Below are positions 26,689-35,573 of a stretch of DNA of 64,000 bases, one piece after another. The notes below the pieces were generated by a model. The model ran no database searches, was not told the origin of the DNA, and was given only the letters and a program-made list of their open reading frames with translations. This DNA comes from an uncultured Roseicyclus sp. Its GTDB lineage: Bacteria > Pseudomonadota > Alphaproteobacteria > Rhodobacterales > Rhodobacteraceae. Made by a program: the position numbers and the translations under genes. The DNA lies in assembly GCA_947491935.1 (NCBI GenBank), contig CANLLF010000002.1, positions 1,090,988-1,154,987 on the forward strand. The letters run 5' to 3'. Position 1 is the stretch's first letter. The number at the start of each line of letters is the position of its first letter.

Positions 26689-27609
26689 CTAGCTCCAGTC
26701 GATCTCCGGGCCGGCCGGCACGATTCCCAACGGGTTTCGCAGTTCGGAGGGTGAGAAATAGCCCTGCTTGTAGATGTCGAACTTCACCGTCTCCGCCACG
26801 CCCGGCATCGCGTAGATCGCCTTGGCATAGGGCCAGAGATGGGCATAGTCGCTTAGCCTGCGGATGTTGCATTTGAACGCGTAGTGATAGGCCACGTCGA
26901 AACGCGCCAGCGTCGGGAACAACCTGAGGTCGGCCTCGGTGAAGGTGTCTCCTGTCAGCCATTCGTGACTGGCCAGATGTGCGTCGATCTCATCCAGCGT
27001 TGCGAAAAGTGTGTGAACCGCGGCGTCATAGGCCTCTTGCGTGCGGGCAAACCCGGCGCGGTAGACGCCGTTGTTCACGTCCGCGTAGATCCGCGCGTTC
27101 CACGCGTCGATCTGAGGCCGGAGCGCCGCGGGCGCCAGATCCGCGCCGGGAAAGGCATCGCTGAGCATCCGCACGATATCGGCGCTTTCGTTGGAGACAG
27201 CGCGCCCGGCGACCTTGTCCCACAGAAGCGGCACGGTGATGCGCCCGGTATAGGGCGCTTGATCGTGGCCATAGGCCTCGTGCAGTGCCGCGATCCCCAT
27301 GAGCGGATCGGAAAACGGGCCGTCGGGGTCGAACACCCAACCCGCCTCCGTCCGCCGGGGTTTGGCATAGGAGATGGAGAGTGTCTTATCCAACCCCTTG
27401 AGCCGGATCGCCAATAGCGCGCGATGGGCCCAGGGACAATTCCACGCGGCGTAGAGGTGATAGCGCCCGGCCTCCGCCGGAAACGGCGTGGACCCATCGG
27501 TGCTGATCCAATGGCGGATGGTGGATTTGGCCCGCTCGAACGTGCCACCCAACGCCGTCTGTGGCGCCGGATCCTCCGCGTGATACCGGCCTTCGATCAT
27601 CACGCCCAT
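26689..27609 (-). CDS. Xi-class glutathione transferase / glutathionyl-hydroquinone reductase (306 aa)
   Basis: The catalytic cysteine is in AAWNCPWAHRALLAIRLKGL, the Xi-class signature (CPWA). The C-terminal helical domain includes ARIYADVNNGVYRAGFA and LRLFPTLARFDVAYHYAFKC, as in YqjG/ECM4. These enzymes remove glutathione from glutathionyl-hydroquinones and related conjugates in the cytoplasm. The length is slightly short but normal for the group. It follows the binding-protein gene at 27692 beyond a terminator, so it is probably transcribed separately. Confidence 0.88.
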   Translation of the reverse strand: MGVMIEGRYHAEDPAPQTALGGTFERAKSTIRHWISTDGSTPFPAEAGRYHLYAAWNCPWAHRALLAIRLKGLDKTLSISYAKPRRTEAGWVFDPDGPFSDPLMGIAALHEAYGHDQAPYTGRITVPLLWDKVAGRAVSNESADIVRMLSDAFPGADLAPAALRPQIDAWNARIYADVNNGVYRAGFARTQEAYDAAVHTLFATLDEIDAHLASHEWLTGDTFTEADLRLFPTLARFDVAYHYAFKCNIRRLSDYAHLWPYAKAIYAMPGVAETVKFDIYKQGYFSPSELRNPLGIVPAGPEIDWS

Positions 27610-27632
27610 GGCATCGCTCCCCCATATCCATC

Positions 27633-27677
27633 AAAAAGGGCCGCAGCAGACATCCCGCGCGGCCCCTTCCTCTTTTT
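27633..27677 (-). terminator. Rho-independent terminator, bidirectional form
   Basis: GGGCCGC (27638-27644) pairs with GCGGCCC (27659-27665). On the minus strand five T follow directly (27633-27637), ending the binding-protein transcript; on the plus strand a T-run lies at 27672-27676. Confidence 0.7.
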
Positions 27678-27691
27678 CAGAGATACGCGCT

Positions 27692-29245
27692 TCAGTTCTC
27701 GGCGCCGACCGTCACCCAGCGCAGGATGAAGAAGTTGTCGGGACGCTGGGTCAGCTCGATGCCGTTGCGCACACCCCACAGGAGCGGTTGCACATAAAGC
27801 GGGGTGTAGACCACATCTTCCTGAATGATCGCCGCCGCCTCATCAAGCATCGCTTGGCGGGTATCATCGTCGATCTCGGACTGGATCATCGGCAACAATT
27901 CATCAATGCGCGGGTTCGAGTATCCGCCGAAATTCCAGGTGCCCAGGCGCTCGCCATTGGTGTGAACAAGGAAGCGGATCGGGTGCTCGGCATCGAACGT
28001 GCCGGGCGACCAGCCAAGCAGGTACATGTCGAAATTGTCGGCCCGCAATTCCGGCCAGTAATTCGACACCGGCATCGCGTCGAGCGTCGCGTTCAGGCCC
28101 ACCTGCGCGAGCATGCCCACCACGGCCTGACACACGGATTCGTCGTTCAGGTAGCGATCATTGGGGCAGGACAGGTTGAAGTTGGCGCCTTCGGCCCCGG
28201 CCTCGGCGATCAGTTGGCGCGCCAGATCGGGATTGTATTCGGGGCGTGCTGCATTGGCCTGCGAATAGCCGCGCATGGCGGGGCTCACAAGCTGGCTTTC
28301 CTCTTCCGCCGTGCCGCCCATGATCGTCTGCAGGATTGCGGGCACGTTCACGGCATGGCCCACGGCCCGGCGCACGCGCACATCGGCAAAGATGTTGTCG
28401 CCGCCGTTTTGCAGCGTCTCGTGGTCATGGGCGTAGCCAAGCATGATCACGCGCGCCTCGATCCCGTCGAGCACATAGACGCCCTCGGCTTCGTTCACCC
28501 GCGCGGCGTCCTGCACCGGCACCGGGTCGATCAGGTCGATATCACCGCTGAGAAGTGCGGCCACGGCGGTGGCGGAGTTCTGGATCGGCGTGAAGATGGC
28601 TTCGGTGATGTTGTGCTCCACCTCGCCCCACCAGCCGTCAAACGGCACCAGAACCGTTTCGAGATCGGGCTGGCGGCTTTGCAGCATGAACGCGCCGGTG
28701 CCGTTGACGTTGCGCGTGGCGTAGTTTTCCGCATCGCGGGCCGGGCGCTCGGCGGCGTTGGCCTCGGCCCAACCGCTATCCATGATCATCCAGTTGGCGA
28801 TGCTGTCGGGAAAGATCGGCTGCGGCGTGGCGGTCAGGATATCGATGGTGAACTCATCCACCACTTCAACGCCGGAAACCGGCGCGAACCAGCTGGCCAC
28901 GTCGCTGTCCTCGGACGAGGCGCGCTCATAGGAGAACAGCACATCTTCGGCTGTGAAGGCCGCGCCGTCATGGAACGTCACGCCCTCGCGCAGATTGAAG
29001 CGCCAGCCCGCGCCATCGGGCAGCGGCTCCCAGCTTTCGGCCAGCGCGCCTTCGATTGCCATGTCACGGCCGCGGCGGACCAGGCCTTCATAGACGTTGT
29101 TGAGAAACCCGAGCACGGGCGCGGAGGACACGGCATGCGGGTCCATGGTTTGTGGATCGGTGGTGGCGGCCCAGCGGAAGGTTTCGGCCTGCGCGGGAAG
29201 CGCGGTGGCCAAGGCAATGACGCTGGCGGTCAGTAGGCGATTCAT
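27692..29245 (-). CDS. ABC transporter substrate-binding protein, family 5 (517 aa)
   Basis: The signal peptide MNRLLTASVIALATALPAQA is cleaved before ETFRWA. The mature protein is a family 5 dipeptide/oligopeptide-type binding protein: TTDPQTMDPHAV, LREGVTFHDGAAFTAEDVLF, and the segment RNVNGTGAFMLQSR. GGGGAGAG lies upstream of the ATG. It is paralogous to the binding protein at 31487 (shared NVNGTGAF and SCPNDRY/DCPNDRY-NDE motifs). No permease gene is adjacent; the nearby operon at 20408-24568 lacks a binding protein, so it may serve that importer. Confidence 0.88.
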   Translation of the reverse strand: MNRLLTASVIALATALPAQAETFRWAATTDPQTMDPHAVSSAPVLGFLNNVYEGLVRRGRDMAIEGALAESWEPLPDGAGWRFNLREGVTFHDGAAFTAEDVLFSYERASSEDSDVASWFAPVSGVEVVDEFTIDILTATPQPIFPDSIANWMIMDSGWAEANAAERPARDAENYATRNVNGTGAFMLQSRQPDLETVLVPFDGWWGEVEHNITEAIFTPIQNSATAVAALLSGDIDLIDPVPVQDAARVNEAEGVYVLDGIEARVIMLGYAHDHETLQNGGDNIFADVRVRRAVGHAVNVPAILQTIMGGTAEEESQLVSPAMRGYSQANAARPEYNPDLARQLIAEAGAEGANFNLSCPNDRYLNDESVCQAVVGMLAQVGLNATLDAMPVSNYWPELRADNFDMYLLGWSPGTFDAEHPIRFLVHTNGERLGTWNFGGYSNPRIDELLPMIQSEIDDDTRQAMLDEAAAIIQEDVVYTPLYVQPLLWGVRNGIELTQRPDNFFILRWVTVGAEN

Positions 29246-29448
29246 CAGAAGTCTCTCCCCAGAGGTATGTTTTTTGGCGCGGCCCGAATGCGGCGCGCGA
29301 TAGGCGCGGAGGGTGACGCATTGCCACAGATAGGGCGAGGGGTCGCATGGTCACGAAACTGTGAACTGGCGCAGGGGGGATGTGCAAGGGGGCACGCAGA
29401 CGGCCGGTTCGGTGCTATGTCAGGGGCGCGGGTGCAGGGGAGTAGGAA

Positions 29449-29859
29449 ATGAAGGTGGATGGCGGGTGTTTGTGTGGCCAGATCCGGTACAAGGCCGTCA
29501 TTGACCCGGACCGCGTGGCGATCTGCCATTGCCGCGATTGCCAGATCAACGCCGCGACGGCGTTTGGTATGGTGGCCAGCGCCACGGACGGCCAATTCCA
29601 TCTGCTCAGCGGCGCGTTGACCGAGTTTGACAAGGTTGCGGAGAGCGGACGCGTGCGCACGTTGAGTTTTTGCGGCACCTGTGGCACCCGCATTCACGCC
29701 CGCATCAAGGGGGATCCGGAGGCCTTCTTCGGCCTGCGTTGGGGCACGATCCGGCAACGTGAGGCTTTGCCCCCGAAGATCGAGGTCTGGTGCGGATCCG
29801 CCGCGGATTGGGTGTTTGACCTTGGATCCCTGCCGCGCCGGGATGCGCAGAACGATTAG
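29449..29859 (+). CDS. GFA family zinc protein (136 aa)
   Basis: The glutathione-dependent formaldehyde-activating (Gfa/CENP-V) fold is shown by cysteines C7 and C9 (GGCLCGQIRY), C26, C28 and C31 (AICHCRDCQ), and a later CGTCGTRIH. These bind two zinc ions. The enzymatic role of most members is unproven; some form S-hydroxymethylglutathione. Divergent from the binding-protein gene with a 203-bp gap in which I see no other gene. Confidence 0.85.
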   Translation: MKVDGGCLCGQIRYKAVIDPDRVAICHCRDCQINAATAFGMVASATDGQFHLLSGALTEFDKVAESGRVRTLSFCGTCGTRIHARIKGDPEAFFGLRWGTIRQREALPPKIEVWCGSAADWVFDLGSLPRRDAQND

Positions 29860-29870
29860 GTGCACTGGGG

Positions 29871-30452
29871 TCAGAGTTTCGGATCGGGGTTGGTGTCGTC
29901 TTCTGGACGCTTGGACACGACCGAAAGCCATTCCGCGATGCGATCGGCGGCGTCGGCAGCCGTGAGCCCCGTTGTGTCGAGCTTTAGCAGATGATCAGCG
30001 CCCCGGCTTGTCAGGGGCCGGGCCTGATCCTGGTTTCGCCTTGCCGTGGCTTCGTCGCGGAGCTTGCGCATGGCGTTGCGGCCGGGGTCCTCGATGCGTT
30101 TGATGTTTTCCTCCAGCTTGCAGGACAGGTGCACGACGCAGAAAGGCGGCCGGAGGCGCCCCAGCTCCTGCAACCTGTCCCATTCGGTCTGGCCCCAATC
30201 GCTGGTGTCGTCGGTCAGCACATGGGTCAGCACGACAGGCATATCCTCGGGCAGGGCGCGGATCAGATCATGGCCAATCGCCTCGACCTTCTCGACCGTC
30301 ACGCGGAATTCGGGCGATTTGAACTCCGTCAGGGCAAAGGCCACGTTGTAGACGGAATGCACATCCAAAAGGCGCCCGCCGATCCGCTCGATCAGAGCGC
30401 GCCCGACCGTCAGTTTGCCGACGCCGGGATATCCGTTCAGAACAACAATCAT
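29871..30452 (-). CDS. P-loop kinase-like protein (193 aa)
   Basis: The Walker A motif is NGYPGVGKLTVGRAL at the N-terminus, as in shikimate-kinase-like and AAA_33 small-molecule kinases. VVLTHVLTDD may be the Walker B region, and the segment around ARRNQDQARP looks like a lid. The substrate is unknown. Its C-terminus NPDPKL is identical to that of the next gene upstream at 30459. It starts 6 bp after the stop of that DUF1330 gene, so the two are probably cotranscribed. Confidence 0.7.
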   Translation of the reverse strand: MIVVLNGYPGVGKLTVGRALIERIGGRLLDVHSVYNVAFALTEFKSPEFRVTVEKVEAIGHDLIRALPEDMPVVLTHVLTDDTSDWGQTEWDRLQELGRLRPPFCVVHLSCKLEENIKRIEDPGRNAMRKLRDEATARRNQDQARPLTSRGADHLLKLDTTGLTAADAADRIAEWLSVVSKRPEDDTNPDPKL

Positions 30453-30458
30453 GATGCG

Positions 30459-30779
30459 TCAGAGCTTCGGGTCGGGGTTTTCGGTATTCCCGCTGCCTTC
30501 CTGTAGCAGCAGGTAATTCATCGTCGATGCCGCATGGCGGAAGGTCATCGCTTCCTCGTAATCCGGGTCCTTGTACCAGGCCTCAACATGGGCTTTGGAC
30601 GGAAATTCCAGGATCACCAGCCGCCCATCATAGGGTTGCCCTTCGACGCAGTCAAACGGCTGGCCACGGGTCAGGAACTTGCCGCCATGGCGCTTGACGA
30701 TCTCCGGCGTGCGGTCGGTGTATTTGCGGTAGGTCTCCGGGTCCGTGATGTGCATCATGGAGACGACATAGGCGGGCAT
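30459..30779 (-). CDS. DUF1330 family protein (106 aa)
   Basis: A dimeric alpha/beta barrel protein (ABM-like): MPAYVVSMMHITDPETYRKY, GGKFLTRGQPF, LVILEFPSKAHVEAWYKDPD. The ATG at 30779 has AGGAG upstream and is preferred over the longer open frame. The function of the family is unknown. The C-terminal tail GNTENPDPKL extends past the family core and repeats the tail of the next gene. Confidence 0.8.
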   Translation of the reverse strand: MPAYVVSMMHITDPETYRKYTDRTPEIVKRHGGKFLTRGQPFDCVEGQPYDGRLVILEFPSKAHVEAWYKDPDYEEAMTFRHAASTMNYLLLQEGSGNTENPDPKL

Positions 30780-30881
30780 TTGCAGGGCTCCTCTTCGTGG
30801 GAAGGCCGCCCGCATGAAACGCAGGCGGCCCGGAGAAAGCCTAGCGGGCGACGATGCAGAGCGTCCAGCAGCCGTCTTGCC

Positions 30882-31319
30882 CTAATGGTGCACCGTCAGC
30901 AGCGAGCAGGTTGCACCATGGCTGACCTTCTGGCTGACACTGCCCAGAAACAGGCTTGCGAGGGATCCGAGCCCGCGCCGTCCCATCACGATCAGGTCCG
31001 CATCGTGCAATTTGGCGGTATTCAGGATGTCATCGGTTGCGTCCCCGGTGCCGATGGTGGAACCGCTTGGCGTCACCCCCCGCTCGGTCGCGCGTTCGAT
31101 GGCCTTGTCCATGACCTTTTGGCCCGCTTCCCGGATGTGCTCGGGGGTGATCGGGATTTCCACGGCGGCATAGCCCACCGCGATGGTCGTCGTTTCCAAT
31201 TGCGGCGAATGCACCAGATGAAGCTCCGCCCCGGACATCTTGGCGAGGTCACACGCCATCTCGAGCGCTTTTGCGGACGGGTCGGACCCGTCGATTGCGG
31301 CGATGATGGTCTTGAACAT
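30882..31319 (-). CDS. Universal stress protein UspA family (145 aa)
   Basis: MFKTIIAAIDGSDPSAKAL and the C-terminal ATP-binding pattern GRRGLGSLASLFLGSVS (G-2x-G-9x-G-S) identify an ATP-binding Usp. The ATG at 31319 is used; the longer open frame has no family similarity upstream of it. A cytoplasmic stress protein; its partner is unknown. Confidence 0.88.
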   Translation of the reverse strand: MFKTIIAAIDGSDPSAKALEMACDLAKMSGAELHLVHSPQLETTTIAVGYAAVEIPITPEHIREAGQKVMDKAIERATERGVTPSGSTIGTGDATDDILNTAKLHDADLIVMGRRGLGSLASLFLGSVSQKVSHGATCSLLTVHH

Positions 31320-31422
31320 ATGGATTGTCCCCTTGTTGGCTCGCGCGGTGTTGCGCCTACAAGAGTGGCAGAGGGGCGGGCCAGGTGCCTTGATCTTGGT
31401 CAACACCTGCGAAATGCCCAAG

Positions 31423-31452
31423 AAAAACGCGCCCGGAACGGATCCGGGCGCG
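31423..31452 (-). terminator. Rho-independent terminator of the 31487 binding-protein gene
   Basis: CGCGCCCGGA (31428-31437) pairs with TCCGGGCGCG (31443-31452) around a 5-nt loop. On the minus strand it is followed directly by five T (31423-31427). Confidence 0.85.
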
Positions 31453-31486
31453 TGTCGATTGTCTCAGCTTTGAGGCGGCTATGGCC

Positions 31487-33076
31487 TCAGTTCAGTTCGA
31501 AATACTTGAACTTCACCTGGTCGTCGGCATCCACCAGCGTGGACCACGCATCCGAGATGCCCCAGTTCAGAACCTGGTGGTGGATCGGCAGGTAGATCAT
31601 CTCGGCCTCAGCCATCTCCCAGAGCTCCGCAATGGTGGCGTTTCGCGCCTCCAGATCGGTTTCGGAGCTGAGCGAGACGATCAACTCGTCCATCTCGGCA
31701 TTGGAGAAGCCGGTGCCGTTCCAGCTGCCGCGCCCCTCGTTGCGGGTATGGTAGAGGAAGTTGAAGACGTATTCGCTGTCATAGGTCGGAACACCCCAAC
31801 CCAGCATGTAGAAATCCGTCTCGCCATTGGCGATGAGCGGGAAATGCTGTGCACGGGGCAGGGCAGAGAGGTTCACCGTGATGCCGAGCTGCGCGAACAT
31901 GCCCACGGCCGCCTGGCAGATCGCCTCGTCATTGACGTAGCGGTCGTTGGGGCAGTCGAGCTGGATCGAGAAGCCGTCGCCGTAGCCCGCTTCCTCCATC
32001 AGGGCCTGCGCGGCCTCGATGTCGTATGCGGGATATTCTTCCAGCGCTTCGGTCCAGCCGTTGACTGGCGGGGGCAGCATCGCGCCGGTGGGGTCGGATT
32101 GGCCCCGCATCACGATCTGCTGGATCGCCTCGCGGTTGATGGCGATCATCATCGCCTCGCGCACACGGGCATCGGCCAGCGGGTTGGCCCCATCGACATT
32201 GTCGCGCTCCAGATCGTCGGCGCCGACATTCAGACCGAAGAAGATGTTGCGGTTCTGGGGGCCGGTGCCAAGGCCGATGCCGTCGGTCGCCTCGACCTGC
32301 GCCAGATCCTGCACCGGCACGTCCTGGATGAAGTCGACCTCACCGGTCAGAAACGCGGCCAGACGGGTGGCGGGGTTCTGAATGGGGGTGAAGATGATCT
32401 CGGTCACATCCATCGGGAACTCGCCAATGCCCCAGTAATCGGCGTTCTGGGTGAGCACGGTCTGAACGTCGGCCTCGCGGCTTTGCAGCACAAACGCACC
32501 GGTGCCATTGACGTTGCGCGCGGCGAACGTGTCTTCGCCCGCGGCGTAATCCTGCACGTTTTCCGCGCCGTTTTCGACGGACCAGCCCTCATCCATCATC
32601 ATGATGTTGGTCAGGTTGTTGGGCAAAAGCGGGTTGGGGCCCTCGGTCTCCATCTCGATGGTGAAATCGCCGGTCGCCCGTACTTCGACCACACCTGAGA
32701 GCAACTCCTTGAAGTTCGAGGTCTCCTGCATCGCGCGGTTGAGCGAGAACACCACGTCGGAGGCGTCAAAGGCCTCGCCGCCATGGAACGTCACGCCGTC
32801 GCGGATCTGGAACACCCAGACATTGGGGTTGTCGGCCGAGGGCTCCCAGCTGGTGGCGAGCGCGGGCTCCATTTCACCGGCCATGTTCCGCACGATCAGC
32901 GGATCATAGATCTGGTGCATCAGGGTGGTGGTCGGGCCTTCGTTCTGTGAATGCGGATCGAGCGTCAGAGCCTCGGCTGCGCGGGCCCAGCGCAGGGTCT
33001 CGGCGCTCAGCGATGTCGCTGTCAGCGCGGTTGTGGCCAGAAGGGCCGCCCCGAAGGCGGCAAAGCGGTTCATCAT
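31487..33076 (-). CDS. ABC transporter substrate-binding protein, family 5 (529 aa)
   Basis: The signal peptide is MMNRFAAFGAALLATTALTA ending before AETLRWA. The mature protein has the family 5 pattern LTLDPHSQNEGPTTTLMHQI, IRDGVTFHGGEAFDASDVVF, and RNVNGTGAFVLQSREAD. The first of two tandem ATG codons (33076) has GGGAG at the best distance. It is a paralogue of the protein at 27692. It is monocistronic, with its own terminator, and has no adjacent transporter genes. A role as an alternative binding protein for the 20408-24568 importer is inferred. Confidence 0.88.
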   Translation of the reverse strand: MMNRFAAFGAALLATTALTATSLSAETLRWARAAEALTLDPHSQNEGPTTTLMHQIYDPLIVRNMAGEMEPALATSWEPSADNPNVWVFQIRDGVTFHGGEAFDASDVVFSLNRAMQETSNFKELLSGVVEVRATGDFTIEMETEGPNPLLPNNLTNIMMMDEGWSVENGAENVQDYAAGEDTFAARNVNGTGAFVLQSREADVQTVLTQNADYWGIGEFPMDVTEIIFTPIQNPATRLAAFLTGEVDFIQDVPVQDLAQVEATDGIGLGTGPQNRNIFFGLNVGADDLERDNVDGANPLADARVREAMMIAINREAIQQIVMRGQSDPTGAMLPPPVNGWTEALEEYPAYDIEAAQALMEEAGYGDGFSIQLDCPNDRYVNDEAICQAAVGMFAQLGITVNLSALPRAQHFPLIANGETDFYMLGWGVPTYDSEYVFNFLYHTRNEGRGSWNGTGFSNAEMDELIVSLSSETDLEARNATIAELWEMAEAEMIYLPIHHQVLNWGISDAWSTLVDADDQVKFKYFELN

Positions 33077-33280
33077 GGTCTTCTCCCAATTGGTCCCCGT
33101 GTCTGGGGTCGGTCGTTGCCGATGGGCCGGAGTATTGGCGGTCTGCGTGCGACATGTCCAGCCGGGTCGGTCTGCGACTGCGAGAGTGTTTCCGCGTGTC
33201 GCAATCGATTGTATCATGCCGTCGACGCCGCGCGTCGTTCCCCACGAGACGGGCGCGCCCGGCAAAAAGGGAGAGCAAAA

Positions 33281-34162
33281 ATGTCCTATCCAGTCGACAT
33301 GGCGATGACGCCCAAGGTGACGGCGTTCTTTGACGAGGCGACCAACACGATCTCCTACGTGGTGCAGGAGCCGGACGGCCTGGCCTGCGCCATCATTGAT
33401 ACGGTCCTCGATATCGATTATGCCGCCGGACGTATAACCCATGACAGCGCCGACAAGATCATCACCTTCGTGGAGGCCGAGGGGCTGGAGGTTGCCTGGC
33501 TGATCGAAACCCATGTCCACGCCGATCATCTTTCCGCCGCGCCTTACATCCAGGAGCGCCTGGGCGGAAAAATCAGTATCGGCGAGAAGATCACCGAGGT
33601 GCAGGAGGTCTTCGGCAAGGTCTTCAACGAAGGCACCGAGTTCCAGCGTGACGGCTCCCAATTCGATGCCCTGTTCACCGACGGCGACACCTACGCGGTT
33701 GGGGAGATGACGGGCTTTGTCATGGCCACACCCGGCCACACCCCCGCCTGCATGGTCCATGTCCTGGGCAATGCCGCGTTCGTCGGCGACACGCTCTTCA
33801 TGCCCGATGGCGGCTCAGCCCGCTGTGATTTCCCCGGTGGGGATGCGGGGCAGCTCTACGATTCGATCCAGAAGGTCCTCAGCCTGCCCGATCAGATGCG
33901 GCTGTTCATCTGCCACGATTACGGCCCCGGCGGGCGCGCCATCGCATGGGAAACCACCGTCGCTGAACAGAAGGCCGCCAATATCCACCTGGCGGGCGGC
34001 ACCAGCCGCGAAGAGTTCATCAAAACCCGCGAGACCCGTGACGCCACGCTTGCCATGCCCAAGCTGATCATCCCGTCCCTGCAAGTGAACATGCGCGCGG
34101 GCGACATCCCCAAAGATGATGACGGCCGGCCGGTTCTGAAGGTTCCGCTCAACGGCCTCTAG
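33281..34162 (+). CDS. MBL-fold hydrolase, persulfide-dioxygenase/Blh-like (293 aa)
   Basis: The metal motif THVHADHLSA is complete, and later ATPGHTPACMVH and VGDTLFMPDGGSARCDFPGG match the ETHE1/Blh branch of the metallo-beta-lactamase fold. These enzymes oxidise glutathione persulfide to sulfite or otherwise take part in sulfide detoxification. The ATG at 33281 follows AGGGAGAG. No BigR-type regulator or sulfurtransferase gene is adjacent, so the sulfide link rests on family resemblance alone. Confidence 0.82.
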   Translation: MSYPVDMAMTPKVTAFFDEATNTISYVVQEPDGLACAIIDTVLDIDYAAGRITHDSADKIITFVEAEGLEVAWLIETHVHADHLSAAPYIQERLGGKISIGEKITEVQEVFGKVFNEGTEFQRDGSQFDALFTDGDTYAVGEMTGFVMATPGHTPACMVHVLGNAAFVGDTLFMPDGGSARCDFPGGDAGQLYDSIQKVLSLPDQMRLFICHDYGPGGRAIAWETTVAEQKAANIHLAGGTSREEFIKTRETRDATLAMPKLIIPSLQVNMRAGDIPKDDDGRPVLKVPLNGL

Positions 34163-34204
34163 GGCCGGCTTTCCCTTCCATTGGTCCTAAATACCCCGGG
34201 GGGT

Positions 34205-34226
34205 GCAGGGGGGCTGGCCCCCCTGC
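34205..34226. repeat. G-run/C-run intergenic hairpin repeat
   Basis: GCAGGGGGGC (34205-34214) and GCCCCCCTGC (34217-34226) form a near-perfect stem, preceded by TAAATACCCCGGGGGG. I recall this composite element as common between genes of roseobacters. It can also terminate the MBL and exonuclease transcripts that converge here. Confidence 0.55.
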
Positions 34227-34268
34227 CGCGGTCGGTCGGGCAAAGCCGGAGCGACATCCACGATCCTC

Positions 34269-35051
34269 CTAGGCCGCCAGATCGATCCAGACAGGTACGT
34301 GATCCGAGGGCTTTTCCCGGTCCCGCACGTCTTTCTCGATCCAGCATTCCTGCAACAGATCGGCGGCCTCTGCGCTGAGCAGATGGTGATCGATGCGGAT
34401 CCCGTCATTCCGGTTCCACGCGCCCGCCTGATAATCCCAGAACGAATACATGCCCGGCACCTGATTGCGGGCGCGGAAGGCTTCGGTAAAGCCCAGGTTC
34501 AAAAGCCGCCGAAACGCGGCGCGGCTTTCGGGCCGGGCCAGAGCATCGTCTTGCCAGACCTCGGGGCGGGCGGCGTCTTCATCTTGCGGGATGATGTTGT
34601 AATCGCCCGCCATCACCACTGGCATCTCGCTGGCCCAAAGGCCCGCGGCATGGGCCTGCAACCGCTCCATCCAGGCCAGTTTGTAGTCGTATTTCGGCCC
34701 GGGCGCGGGATTGCCGTTGGGCAAGTACAGGCCGCAGACCCGAACGGCGTGGCTGTCGCCCATCACCGTGGCCTCGATCCAGCGCGCCTGCTCGTCGCTG
34801 TCATCTCCCGGCAGGCCGCGGCTGACATCCTCCAGCGGCAGCTTCGACAGGATCGCCACCCCGTTGAATCCCTTCTGGCCGTGGGTTTCGACACTGTAGC
34901 CGCGGTCCTCAAACAGATCCCGCGGGAAATTCTCATCAACCGATTTGATCTCTTGCAAAAGCGCGACGTCCGGCTTGGCGTCGTCCAGCCAATCGCCAAG
35001 CGCGCCGATCCGAGCCTTCACCCCGTTGATGTTGAATGTCGCGATCCGCAT
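34269..35051 (-). CDS. xthA: Exodeoxyribonuclease III (260 aa)
   Basis: The AP-endonuclease/exonuclease III fold is shown by MRIATFNINGVKARIGALGD, LLQEIKS (catalytic Glu), GLYLPNGNP, MAGDYNIIPQDED (Asp/Asn pair) and the terminal SDHVPVWIDL (Asp-His). All catalytic residues are present. It cleaves abasic sites and resects 3' ends in base-excision repair. The ATG at 35051 is chosen because it opens directly at the conserved first strand; the frame is open further upstream without similarity. Confidence 0.92.
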   Translation of the reverse strand: MRIATFNINGVKARIGALGDWLDDAKPDVALLQEIKSVDENFPRDLFEDRGYSVETHGQKGFNGVAILSKLPLEDVSRGLPGDDSDEQARWIEATVMGDSHAVRVCGLYLPNGNPAPGPKYDYKLAWMERLQAHAAGLWASEMPVVMAGDYNIIPQDEDAARPEVWQDDALARPESRAAFRRLLNLGFTEAFRARNQVPGMYSFWDYQAGAWNRNDGIRIDHHLLSAEAADLLQECWIEKDVRDREKPSDHVPVWIDLAA

Positions 35052-35198
35052 GGTCCGTCCCCCATTTGCCTGCTGTTCTGCCCCGTTGCCGCCCGGTTGC
35101 CAAGCGTCGCGGCGCCGATGGGCGCGGCTGGCCCCTTTTTCTGCGCCGCCGCATGTCCTACATAACAAGCGGATCACGAGGCAGAGGCGGGTGCACCC

Positions 35199-35573
35199 AT
35201 GTTCAAATTTCTCTTTGGCGGCAAGAAAAACACCCCCGAAGTCACGATCGAAAGCGACCGGGATCGCTTTGCGCGCCTGACGCGGGAGCTCAACGAGATG
35301 ATCGATGGCCTGTCCGACAAACCGCGGGTCACCTTCGATCCGGCAACCGGCCACATTCTGCCCGAGATGCCTGAGCAATTCGCCGATGAGGCCTTGGCCT
35401 TGCCCGCACCCGATGCAGCGCCCGCGAAAGACGCCGCCGCCGAGTCACTTGCAAACCCGACCGCCAAGACCGCCATCACCGAGGGCGATGCGGTTGCCAC
35501 AAAACCGACGCCCCCGGTTTCCAACCCGCCCAAACCGAATGCGCCCCAGACAACGGCGAATGGCCGCGCCTAG
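35199..35573 (+). CDS. Hypothetical protein with disordered C-terminus (124 aa)
   Basis: A compact N-terminal part (MFKFLFGGKKNTPEVTIESD, then a helix with RLTRELNEMIDGL) is followed by a Pro/Ala-rich low-complexity tail from about residue 65. GAGGCGG lies upstream of the start. No family recognised. Its stop codon overlaps the stop of the convergent STAS gene through a shared CTAG. Confidence 0.6.
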   Translation: MFKFLFGGKKNTPEVTIESDRDRFARLTRELNEMIDGLSDKPRVTFDPATGHILPEMPEQFADEALALPAPDAAPAKDAAAESLANPTAKTAITEGDAVATKPTPPVSNPPKPNAPQTTANGRA

